A stretch of DNA of 6,439 bases from Gemmatimonadaceae bacterium (lineage in GTDB: Bacteria > Gemmatimonadota > Gemmatimonadetes > Gemmatimonadales > Gemmatimonadaceae): positions 1-6,439 of the forward strand of contig JACDHQ010000129.1 of assembly GCA_013820975.1 (NCBI GenBank), in the 5' to 3' direction. Of the stretch, positions 1 to 5,099 are shown piece by piece. Position numbers and translations under genes: made by a program. The notes under the pieces were generated by a model. That model did not search any database and was not told the origin of the DNA. It saw nothing but the letters and a program-made list of their open reading frames with translations. Every line of letters begins with the position of its first letter. Within the stretch, counting starts at the first letter, position 1.

Positions 1-1
1 C

Positions 2-1192
2 CTGTGGACACCGGGCGCCGATCCGGCGCCCGCGGCGTGGTCGCAGTTCTCGCGCCGGCTCGACGAGGACGCTTCGGCGATCGGGTATATCCATCGCGAC
101 CGGGAAGCGGCCGCGCATCTCTTCCGGGTGACCGCCGGGCTGGACTCGATGGTGCTCGGCGAGGCGCAGATCCAGGGCCAGGTCGGGGACGCATGGGAGC
201 GGTCGCGCGCGTTCTCCGGGGCGGTCCTCAACCGGCTCTTCCAGACCGCACAGCTGGCGGCGGGGCGCGTCCGCGCCGAGACCCACGTGGCCCGCGGCGC
301 GGCGTCGGTGAGCTCTGCCGCGGTGCAGCTGGCCAAGCAGATCTTCGGCTCGCTGCGCGGGCGCCGGGCGATGGTGCTCGGCGCGGGCGAGATGGCCGAA
401 CTGGCCCTCGGTTCGTTCACCGGCGAGGGCGTTCACGCCGCAATCGTCGCCAACCGGTCCTTCGGCCGCGCCGAGGAGATCGCGGCGCGCTACGGTGCGC
501 AGGCGATTCACTTCGACGACGGGTTCTGGGGCGCCCTCGACGACGTGGACGTGCTGCTCTGTTCGACCGCCGCTCCGGTTCCGGTCGTGCCGGCGTCCCG
601 CCTGCGCACTGCCGCCGGACGTCGCGGCGGCCGACCCCTCTGCGTGCTCGACATCGCGCTGCCGCGTGACGTCGAGCCCTCGGCGCGCGAGATCGACAGC
701 GTCTACCTCTACGACCTCGACGACCTCCAGGCGGTGGTGCACGCGAACCTTGCCCGGCGGCGCGGCGAGCTGCCGTCGGCGGAGGCGGTCATCGCGGATG
801 AGGTGGCGAAGTTCTGGGGCTGGGTTGCCGGCCTCGCTGCAGTTCCGACGCTGACGGCGATGCGCGTGGAGATGGACCGCCTCCGTGAGGCGGAACTGTC
901 GGCGGCGTTCAGGCGGCTGGGTGGCCTGTCGGATGACGAGCGATCGGCCGTCGAGCAGCTGTCGCGAGCCCTGATGAACAAGTTTCTCCACGCCCCGTCC
1001 GTGCGTCTGCGGGCTGCAGCGGCAAACGGCCGCGGGCTCGGCGTCGTGGACACGGCGCGCTACCTCTTCGGGCTCGATTCGACGACCGGCGGGTATGGGA
1101 GCGAATCGGCCCGGGAAGGCCGCGATGCGGATGCGACTGCGCGCGGCGATGAGGATGCACCCGATCATGCTGAACCCGTGAGGAAGACTTAG
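2..1192 (+). CDS. hemA: Glutamyl-tRNA reductase, 5'-truncated by the window edge
   Basis: This NADPH-dependent cytoplasmic enzyme reduces glutamyl-tRNA(Glu) to glutamate-1-semialdehyde, the first committed step of C5-pathway tetrapyrrole (heme) synthesis. The reading frame is open from base 2, giving 396 visible residues. Compared with the roughly 420-residue E. coli enzyme, about 60 N-terminal residues are missing, including the segment with the catalytic Cys (STCNRTE-type motif). Visible parts, numbered from base 2: the end of the catalytic domain, with His39 in 'AAHLFRV' followed by the signature 'GLDSMVLGEAQIQGQV'; the NADPH-binding Rossmann domain with 'LGAGEMAEL' near base 380 and 'VANRSFGRAEEIA'; 'DIALPRDVEPSAREI' and 'LYDLDDLQAVV'; then the helical dimerisation domain with 'NKFLHAPSVRLR'. 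A 37-residue charged tail (1079-1189) follows the usual end 'LFGLD'. The internal GTG at 128 lies inside the conserved catalytic domain and is not the start. The TAG stop shares its G with the tolQ GTG start. Confidence 0.97.
   Translation: MWTPGADPAPAAWSQFSRRLDEDASAIGYIHRDREAAAHLFRVTAGLDSMVLGEAQIQGQVGDAWERSRAFSGAVLNRLFQTAQLAAGRVRAETHVARGAASVSSAAVQLAKQIFGSLRGRRAMVLGAGEMAELALGSFTGEGVHAAIVANRSFGRAEEIAARYGAQAIHFDDGFWGALDDVDVLLCSTAAPVPVVPASRLRTAAGRRGGRPLCVLDIALPRDVEPSAREIDSVYLYDLDDLQAVVHANLARRRGELPSAEAVIADEVAKFWGWVAGLAAVPTLTAMRVEMDRLREAELSAAFRRLGGLSDDERSAVEQLSRALMNKFLHAPSVRLRAAAANGRGLGVVDTARYLFGLDSTTGGYGSESAREGRDADATARGDEDAPDHAEPVRKT
1180..1186 (+). promoter_or_regulatory. Shine-Dalgarno of tolQ, inside the end of hemA
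   Basis: GAGGAAG lies 5 nt before the GTG at 1192 and within the last codons of hemA. It supports GTG 1192 over the in-frame GTG at 1195 and shows that tolQ has its own ribosome site despite the stop/start overlap (TAGTG). Confidence 0.7.
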
Positions 1193-1950
1193 TGGTGCTC
1201 GCGTTCCTGCTCCAGGCGGCCAATCCCGCCCCCACCTCCGCGCTCGACCTCATCACGCAGGCGACGCGGGTCTCGCAGGTCATTCTCGTCTTTCTCGCCA
1301 TCCTCTCGCTCCTCAGCTGGGTCGTGATGTTCGCGGCGTGGCGCGACATCGGCCGGGTGCAGCGCGCAGGACGTGCGTTTCTGCGGCAGTTCGAGCAGGC
1401 GCCGCGGATCGAGGCAGCGGCGGCGCTCGTGCGCCAGTCGAGCCAGAGCTCCTTCACCCGGCTGTTCACGATGGCCATGCGCTTCGTGTCGGAGACGCGA
1501 GCACGCAACCGCGGCACGGATGCGGACGCGATCCCCACGGCGCAGGTGGCGGTCGCGCAGCTCGACACGGAGCCGCTCACTGCCTCGCAGGTGGAGACGC
1601 TCCACCTGATCCTCGAGACGGAGGCAGCGGGCGAGCGGGACCGGCTCGGCCGGCACCTGCCCTGGCTGGCGACGATCGGCTCGGTGAGCCCGCTCATCGG
1701 CCTGTTCGGCACGGTGCTCGGCGTGATCGACGCGTTCGTCGGGATCGCGACGCAGGGCTCGGGCAACCTGGCGGCGGTCGCGCCGGGTGTCGCCGAGGCG
1801 CTCATTGCGACCGCGGCAGCGCTTGCCGTCGCGATTCCCGCGACGTTTGCATACAACATCCTCGCCAATAAGCTCAACCGCGTCGATGCGGTGTTCGAGA
1901 CGTTCAGCACCGCGCTCATCGCGATGCTGGCCCGCGAGGGGCACGTCTAG
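1192..1950 (+). CDS. tolQ: TolQ, proton-channel subunit of the Tol-Pal motor (MotA/TolQ/ExbB family)
   Basis: This inner-membrane protein forms, with TolR, the proton-driven motor that energises TolA for outer-membrane constriction at division and envelope maintenance. The product has 252 residues (E. coli TolQ is 230). The family pattern of three membrane segments is visible: about 26-48, 157-182 and 197-223, with a large cytoplasmic region between the first two. The second holds 'TIGSVSPLIGLFGTVLGVI' with Thr174 and the third 'VAPGVAEALIATAAALAVA' with Thr207. Both threonines match the pore-lining threonines of TolQ/ExbB, and these stretches resemble E. coli TolQ closely. ExbB would be the alternative, but the adjacent tolR, tolB and pal settle on TolQ. 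The cytoplasmic loop has a low-complexity, Ala/Thr/Asp-rich part around residues 103-125. The GTG start overlaps the hemA stop by one base, and the TAG stop directly abuts the tolR start, so translation is probably coupled on both sides. Confidence 0.94.
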   Translation: MVLAFLLQAANPAPTSALDLITQATRVSQVILVFLAILSLLSWVVMFAAWRDIGRVQRAGRAFLRQFEQAPRIEAAAALVRQSSQSSFTRLFTMAMRFVSETRARNRGTDADAIPTAQVAVAQLDTEPLTASQVETLHLILETEAAGERDRLGRHLPWLATIGSVSPLIGLFGTVLGVIDAFVGIATQGSGNLAAVAPGVAEALIATAAALAVAIPATFAYNILANKLNRVDAVFETFSTALIAMLAREGHV

Positions 1951-2361
1951 GTGCGGCGCCGCCGGCGCCCGCGGCTGCACCTCAACGCGGAGATCAACGT
2001 CGTCAGCCTGATCGACGTGATGCTGCTGCTGCTGGTGATCTTCATGATCACCGCGCCGATGATGCAGGGGGGGCTGGACATCCGGCTGCCACGCGCCGAT
2101 GCGCGTCCGCTGGAGGCGAAGGCCGGGTTCGTCGTGACGATCAACCGAGCCGGCGTCATCGATGCCGATGGGACGCCCCTCGGATTCGAGCAGTTCCGCG
2201 GCACCTTCCGGGCGCTGGTGGGTGCGAAGGCGGCGCAGGGCATCTACCTGCGGGCGGACGAGGGGGTCCCGTACGGGACGGTCGTGCGCGTCCTGGGCGT
2301 GATGCGCGCCGCCGGGGTCGGTGACGTCGGGCTCGTAACGGACGCGGAGGAGATTCCCTGA
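1951..2361 (+). CDS. tolR: TolR, stator/rotor subunit of the Tol-Pal motor (ExbD/TolR family)
   Basis: The product has 136 residues, near the usual 140. A short Arg-rich cytoplasmic N-terminus (residues 2-8) precedes one membrane helix at about 17-35, 'NVVSLIDVMLLLLVIFMITA'. Asp22 in 'LIDVM' corresponds to the essential protonatable Asp23 of E. coli TolR. The rest is a periplasmic ExbD/TolR domain with 'GLDIRLPRAD', 'VVTINRAGVIDADG', 'IYLRADEGVPYGTVVRVLG' and 'VGLVTD'. With TolQ it should convert the proton gradient into movement of the TolA-type transducer. The GTG start directly follows the tolQ TAG, and GAGGGG at 1936-1941 (9-nt spacer) could serve as ribosome site. The TGA stop shares a base with the next ATG (TGATG). 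ExbD is the only alternative name. The cluster context favours TolR. Confidence 0.94.
   Translation: MRRRRRPRLHLNAEINVVSLIDVMLLLLVIFMITAPMMQGGLDIRLPRADARPLEAKAGFVVTINRAGVIDADGTPLGFEQFRGTFRALVGAKAAQGIYLRADEGVPYGTVVRVLGVMRAAGVGDVGLVTDAEEIP
2346..2352 (+). promoter_or_regulatory. Shine-Dalgarno of the tolA/tonB-like gene, inside the end of tolR
   Basis: GGAGGAG lies 8 nt before the ATG at 2361, within tolR codons. It is one of the strongest ribosome sites in the window and fixes the start at the ATG that overlaps the tolR TGA. Confidence 0.7.
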
Positions 2362-3101
2362 TGGGAGCTGCCGCGATCGATCGGCCGAATGAGGAGCGCG
2401 GGCTCGCGCTCCCGATGGTGCTGTCGGTCGCCGTGCATGCCGGGCTCGCCTTCGCGATGCTGGCGATGCAGCCCGATCCGCGTCCGCCGCTCCCGGCGGT
2501 CTATCGCGTCAACCTCGTCGCCGCCCCTCCGGGCCCCAGGGCGATCGGCGTCGTGCAGCCGCCCGCGGCAACCCCGCCTGCGCCCCAGCCGGCACCCGCG
2601 CAGCCGCCACCGCGCCCGGTGACGCAGACTCCGGACGTCGCCCTCACGCCCCGTCCGGTGACGCCGCCGCGGCGTACCGCCCAGCAGTCGACCCCGACCC
2701 CGGCAAGCGATGCGCCACGGCCTGCTCCCTCCACACCGCAGCCGGTTGCGGGTGGAGGTCCGGTAGGCGGAACGGGCACCGACGTGGCGACGGTGCGCAC
2801 ACCAGGGATCGAGTTTCCTTATGGTGGGTACCTCGACAATATCGTCCGGCAACTGGTGCTGCGATTCCGGCCAGGTGGGAATCGTGCGCTGGTGGCCGAT
2901 GTCAGCTTCCTGATCCGGCGTGACGGCTCGGTCTCGGACATCCGCGTCCTGCGGTCGTCCGGCGTGTACTCGTTCGATGTCGAGGCCCAGGGAGCGATCG
3001 AAAGCGCCGGCCAGGCGCGCGCCTTCGGTCCGCTCCCCCGTGGCTTCACCGACGATGCCTTGCCGGTGACGATCAGCTTCACCCCTTCGCTCTTTCGTTG
3101 A
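2361..3101 (+). CDS. tolA: TolA-position energy transducer with TonB-type C-terminal domain
   Basis: By position this is the transducer that the TolQR motor pulls to reach TolB/Pal at the outer membrane. The product has 246 residues, far shorter than E. coli TolA (421) and close to TonB in size. Parts in order: a short cytoplasmic N-terminus; one membrane anchor at about 17-36 containing 'LSVAVHAGL', where Ser22 and His26 form the S-x3-H motif that TonB and TolA use to contact the motor; a Pro/Ala/Thr-rich, probably extended periplasmic stalk at about 38-150; and a TonB/TolA C-terminal domain at about 153-246 with 'YLDNIVRQLVLRF', 'VSFLIRRDGSVSDIRVLRSS', 'FDVEAQGAI' and 'PLPRGF'. The long Ala/Lys-rich helical domain II of enterobacterial TolA is absent. 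A TonB dedicated to receptors is possible from sequence alone, but placement between tolR and tolB makes the Tol role more likely. The family is clear and the exact name less so. The TGA stop overlaps the next ATG by one base. Confidence 0.85.
   Translation: MGAAAIDRPNEERGLALPMVLSVAVHAGLAFAMLAMQPDPRPPLPAVYRVNLVAAPPGPRAIGVVQPPAATPPAPQPAPAQPPPRPVTQTPDVALTPRPVTPPRRTAQQSTPTPASDAPRPAPSTPQPVAGGGPVGGTGTDVATVRTPGIEFPYGGYLDNIVRQLVLRFRPGGNRALVADVSFLIRRDGSVSDIRVLRSSGVYSFDVEAQGAIESAGQARAFGPLPRGFTDDALPVTISFTPSLFR
2472..2810 (+). other. Low-complexity Pro-rich stalk-coding segment of the TolA/TonB-like protein
   Basis: Residues 38-150 of the transducer are dominated by Pro, Ala, Thr and Gln, with runs such as 'PPAPQPAPAQPPPRP', then a Gly-rich hinge 'VAGGGPVGGTGT' at about 129-140. 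The DNA is correspondingly rich in CCG/GCC-type codons. In TonB proteins a Pro-rich segment spans the periplasm, and the same use is inferred here. Confidence 0.75.
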
Positions 3102-4396
3102 TGCCTCGCGTCTCTCCAGTTGCTGCCATCGCAGCCACCATCGTGCTTGCCTGTACGGCGACTGCGCTCCGGGCGCAGGACCCGGCGCAGGGTGTGCGGC
3201 TGACGCTCGAGTACCGCGCCGGCGCACGGCCGGGCGTGCTGGTGCTGCCGGTGGGTGGCCCGCAGGGTGACTCCGTCCGCACGATGCTCGAGCGCGACCT
3301 GGACTTCGGAAACCGCGTCAGCATCGTTGCCTTGGCAGGCGCCGACGCGGCATCCCTCGCACCGGTGGCGGGGCGGCCCCTGAACTGGGCGCTGCTTGGC
3401 CGGCTTGGCGCCGCGGGCGTCGTGCAGGCCGCATCCACGCCGGCGGGACTGCAGGTCACCGTCTACGATGTGGGCCGACAGTCGGTGCTCGACTCGCAGA
3501 CCTTTCCGCTGACGCCCGCGCCCCTCAGTCGCGACTGGCGACACGCGGTGCATGGCATCTCCGACGAGATCGAAGGCTGGCTCACCGGGACGCGTGGCAT
3601 CGCACGCACGCGCATCGCGTTCGTGCGCGGCACGGCCCTGTTCGTCGTCGATAGTGACGGTGCGATGGAGACGGGCATCCCGGTCGTCTCGCCCCCACTG
3701 TCCCCGGCGTGGCATCCCAGCGGGACGGCGCTCGCGTACAACACCTACGGGGTGGGGTCGCGGGTGATGGTGCATGATTTCGCGACCGGGCGCGCGAGAA
3801 CCGTCAGCTCGACCGCCGGCGGCGTGAACCAGACGCCGGTGTTCTCGCCCGATGGCAGGGACATCGTGTATGCCTACACCGGCGAGGATGGAAACGCGGA
3901 GCTCTACCGGGTCGGCGCGAGTGGCGGGTCGGCCCGCCGCATCACCACCGGCCGCGGCTCGCTGAACCTGTCGCCATCGTTCAGCCCGGATGGCAGGCGC
4001 ATGGTCTTCACCTCCAGCAGGGCGGGGCAGCCGGAGGTGTATATTATGGACGCCGATGGCACCAATACGGAGTTGCTGACTTCGTTCGTCTTCGGCGAGC
4101 AGTCGTACCAGTCGAATTCCGACTGGTCGCCCGACGGCCGCCTGGTGGCCTACCAGGCACAGATCGCCGGGCGGTTCCAGATCAAGACGATCGCGATCCG
4201 GGACCGGGGCACGCGGGTGCTGACGAGTGAAGGACAGAATGAGGATCCGTCGTGGGCGCCCGACGGCCGGCACCTCGTGTTCACGTCCACGCGAAGCGGT
4301 GCGAGGCAGCTCTGGATCGTGGACGTGGAGAGCGGTCGCATGCGCCAGCTCACCCGGTCACCGGGCGCGCGGGCGCCGGCCTGGTCGCGACGCTGA
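3101..4396 (+). CDS. tolB: TolB, periplasmic beta-propeller of the Tol-Pal system
   Basis: The product has 431 residues, matching E. coli TolB (430). TolB is a soluble periplasmic protein that binds Pal and TolA and regulates Pal's contact with peptidoglycan. An N-terminal export signal (about 1-25, hydrophobic core 'VAAIAATIVLACTATA') has a likely signal peptidase I site at 'ALRA|QD'. A TolB N-domain follows (about 31-165, starting 'VRLTLEYRAGARPGVLVLP'), then 'LTGTRGIARTRIAFVR' leading into the propeller. Blade motifs of the PD40/WD40-like type recur about every 43-48 residues: 'PAWHPSG' 202, 'PVFSPDG' 246, 'PSFSPDG' 292, 'SDWSPDG' 340, 'PSWAPDG' 383 and a closing 'PAWSRR' at the end. The ATG at 3101 overlaps the preceding TGA by one base. 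A TTG at 3098 is also in frame but is less likely. There is no Shine-Dalgarno upstream, so translation probably depends on coupling to the preceding gene. The Cys at 18 has a poor lipobox ('VLAC'), so a lipoprotein is unlikely. Confidence 0.96.
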   Translation: MPRVSPVAAIAATIVLACTATALRAQDPAQGVRLTLEYRAGARPGVLVLPVGGPQGDSVRTMLERDLDFGNRVSIVALAGADAASLAPVAGRPLNWALLGRLGAAGVVQAASTPAGLQVTVYDVGRQSVLDSQTFPLTPAPLSRDWRHAVHGISDEIEGWLTGTRGIARTRIAFVRGTALFVVDSDGAMETGIPVVSPPLSPAWHPSGTALAYNTYGVGSRVMVHDFATGRARTVSSTAGGVNQTPVFSPDGRDIVYAYTGEDGNAELYRVGASGGSARRITTGRGSLNLSPSFSPDGRRMVFTSSRAGQPEVYIMDADGTNTELLTSFVFGEQSYQSNSDWSPDGRLVAYQAQIAGRFQIKTIAIRDRGTRVLTSEGQNEDPSWAPDGRHLVFTSTRSGARQLWIVDVESGRMRQLTRSPGARAPAWSRR

Positions 4397-4429
4397 GGGT
4401 AGGAGGTTGTGGCGGCACCGATACGCGGA

Positions 4430-4447
4430 CCGGCCGTGATGGGCCGG
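4430..4447 (+). repeat. Perfect 6-bp inverted repeat upstream of pal
   Basis: CCGGCC (4430-4435) and GGCCGG (4442-4447) are separated by the 6-nt loop GTGATG and would form an all-G/C stem in the mRNA. A second CCGG at 4451-4454 allows an alternative pairing. No T-run follows directly, so an intrinsic terminator is not supported. In GC-rich DNA such short palindromes also arise by chance. Confidence 0.4.
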
Positions 4448-4474
4448 CATCCGGAAGCACACTTTCTCTCGATT

Positions 4475-4478
4475 GGAG
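4475..4478 (+). promoter_or_regulatory. Shine-Dalgarno that fixes the pal start
   Basis: GGAG lies 6 nt before the ATG at 4485. It overlaps the alternative in-frame TTG at 4473, which is therefore rejected as the start. It is also only 1 nt from the out-of-frame ATG at 4480, too close for use. Confidence 0.75.
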
Positions 4479-4484
4479 CATGAC

Positions 4485-5099
4485 ATGACCCATTCTGCAC
4501 GCCTCACTGTCCTTGGAACCGCGGCACTCGCGATCGTCGCGCTGGGCGCCTGCCGCAAGACGCCGCCCGCGATCGAGGCGGAGCCGGCCGTCCCATCGAT
4601 CAACCAGGACAGCATCAACCGCGTGCGGGACGCCGCCGCCGCGGACGAGGCGCGCCGCCGTGCGGATCAGGCACGGCAGGACAGCATTGCCAACGCGGCA
4701 GCGCTCGGCTCGCAGCAGCAGGCCGAGATGGTGGCGACGCTGGGCAATGTCGTGTACTTCGACTACGACGACGCGACGATCAGTGCGCAGGGGCGCGCGG
4801 TGCTCGACTCGAAGATCCCGATCCTGCTCGCCAATTCGTCGCTCACCATCCGTGTGGCTGGCCACACCGACGAGCGCGGATCGGCAGAGTACAATCTCGC
4901 GCTCGCGCAGCGGCGTGCGATTGCCGTCAAGGGCTACCTCTCGACTCGCGGCGTGTCGTCGAATCGCATCGAGGCGGTGAGCTACGGGGAGGAGTACCCG
5001 GTGGCCGAGGGCTCGATGGAATCGGCCTGGTCGCTGAACCGGCGCGCCGAATTTGAGATCACCTCCCCGGCGACGCCGCTGGCGCGCCCGCGCCCATGA
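4485..5099 (+). CDS. pal: Pal, peptidoglycan-associated outer-membrane lipoprotein
   Basis: The product has 204 residues and anchors the outer membrane to peptidoglycan. Its binding state is controlled by TolB and the energised Tol motor. The signal peptide ends in a lipobox, 'ALGAC', with the lipidated Cys at 23. A charged, Ala/Arg/Asp/Gln-rich and probably helical linker follows (about 38-82, including 'ARQDSIA'). It is longer than the tether in E. coli Pal (173 residues in total). The OmpA-like domain spans about 88-193: 'VYFDYDDATIS', 'VAGHTDERGSAEYNLALAQR', 'VSYGEEYPV' and 'NRRAEFEI'. Asp129 and Arg144 sit at the positions that bind meso-diaminopimelate in OmpA-like domains (the 15-residue spacing matches), so peptidoglycan binding should be intact. 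The ATG at 4485 was chosen for its GGAG site and the compact signal peptide. The end overlaps cpoB by four bases (ATGA). Confidence 0.96.
   Translation: MTHSARLTVLGTAALAIVALGACRKTPPAIEAEPAVPSINQDSINRVRDAAAADEARRRADQARQDSIANAAALGSQQQAEMVATLGNVVYFDYDDATISAQGRAVLDSKIPILLANSSLTIRVAGHTDERGSAEYNLALAQRRAIAVKGYLSTRGVSSNRIEAVSYGEEYPVAEGSMESAWSLNRRAEFEITSPATPLARPRP

Larger units (their letters stand above)
4397..4484 (+). other. tolB-pal intergenic gap with orphan SD, mini-ORF and hairpin
   Basis: This 88-nt stretch is the only real gap in the cluster. It holds AGGAGG at 4401-4406 just after the tolB stop, without a well-spaced start of a recognisable gene, and a GC-rich hairpin at 4430-4447. It also has an open frame of 24 codons from GTG 4409 (or 14 from ATG 4439) that stops at 4481-4483, one base before the pal ATG, and a pyrimidine-rich run at 4463-4470 ahead of the pal ribosome site. 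I see no convincing -35/-10 pair and no terminator T-run directly after the hairpin. It may be a 5' leader or an mRNA processing or stability element, but no function can be assigned. Confidence 0.4.

Noticed and set aside
4..669. ATG-started + strand frame of 221 codons at the left edge
   Set aside because: It is a frame-shifted shadow of hemA, rich in Arg/Gly/Pro. The hemA frame is open from base 2 and carries conserved motifs.
909..1980. Two antisense open frames opposite hemA's end and tolQ (336 and 263 codons)
   Set aside because: They are shadows of hemA and tolQ in GC-rich sequence. The + strand frames carry clear family motifs and these do not.
2244..3227. Antisense open frame of 327 codons opposite tolR and the transducer gene
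   Set aside because: It is Arg/Gly-rich shadow sequence produced by the GC-rich, Pro-rich coding region on the + strand.
4040..4047. TATATTAT as a -10 promoter element inside tolB
   Set aside because: No -35-like hexamer lies 16-18 nt upstream, and the bases encode the conserved blade residues Tyr-Ile-Met.
2819..4273. Long antisense open frame (484 codons) opposite the transducer and tolB genes
   Set aside because: It lies opposite well-supported genes, has Arg/Pro/Gly-rich composition typical of antisense frames in GC-rich DNA, and shows no recognisable motif.
4430..4470. Intrinsic terminator between tolB and pal
   Set aside because: The hairpin is not followed by a T-run. The pyrimidine stretch (TTTCTCTC) is 15 nt away and interrupted by C.
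4480..4488. Out-of-frame ATG ACA TGA immediately before and overlapping the pal start
   Set aside because: It begins only 1 nt after GGAG, too close for initiation, and encodes two residues. The ATG at 4485 has proper spacing.
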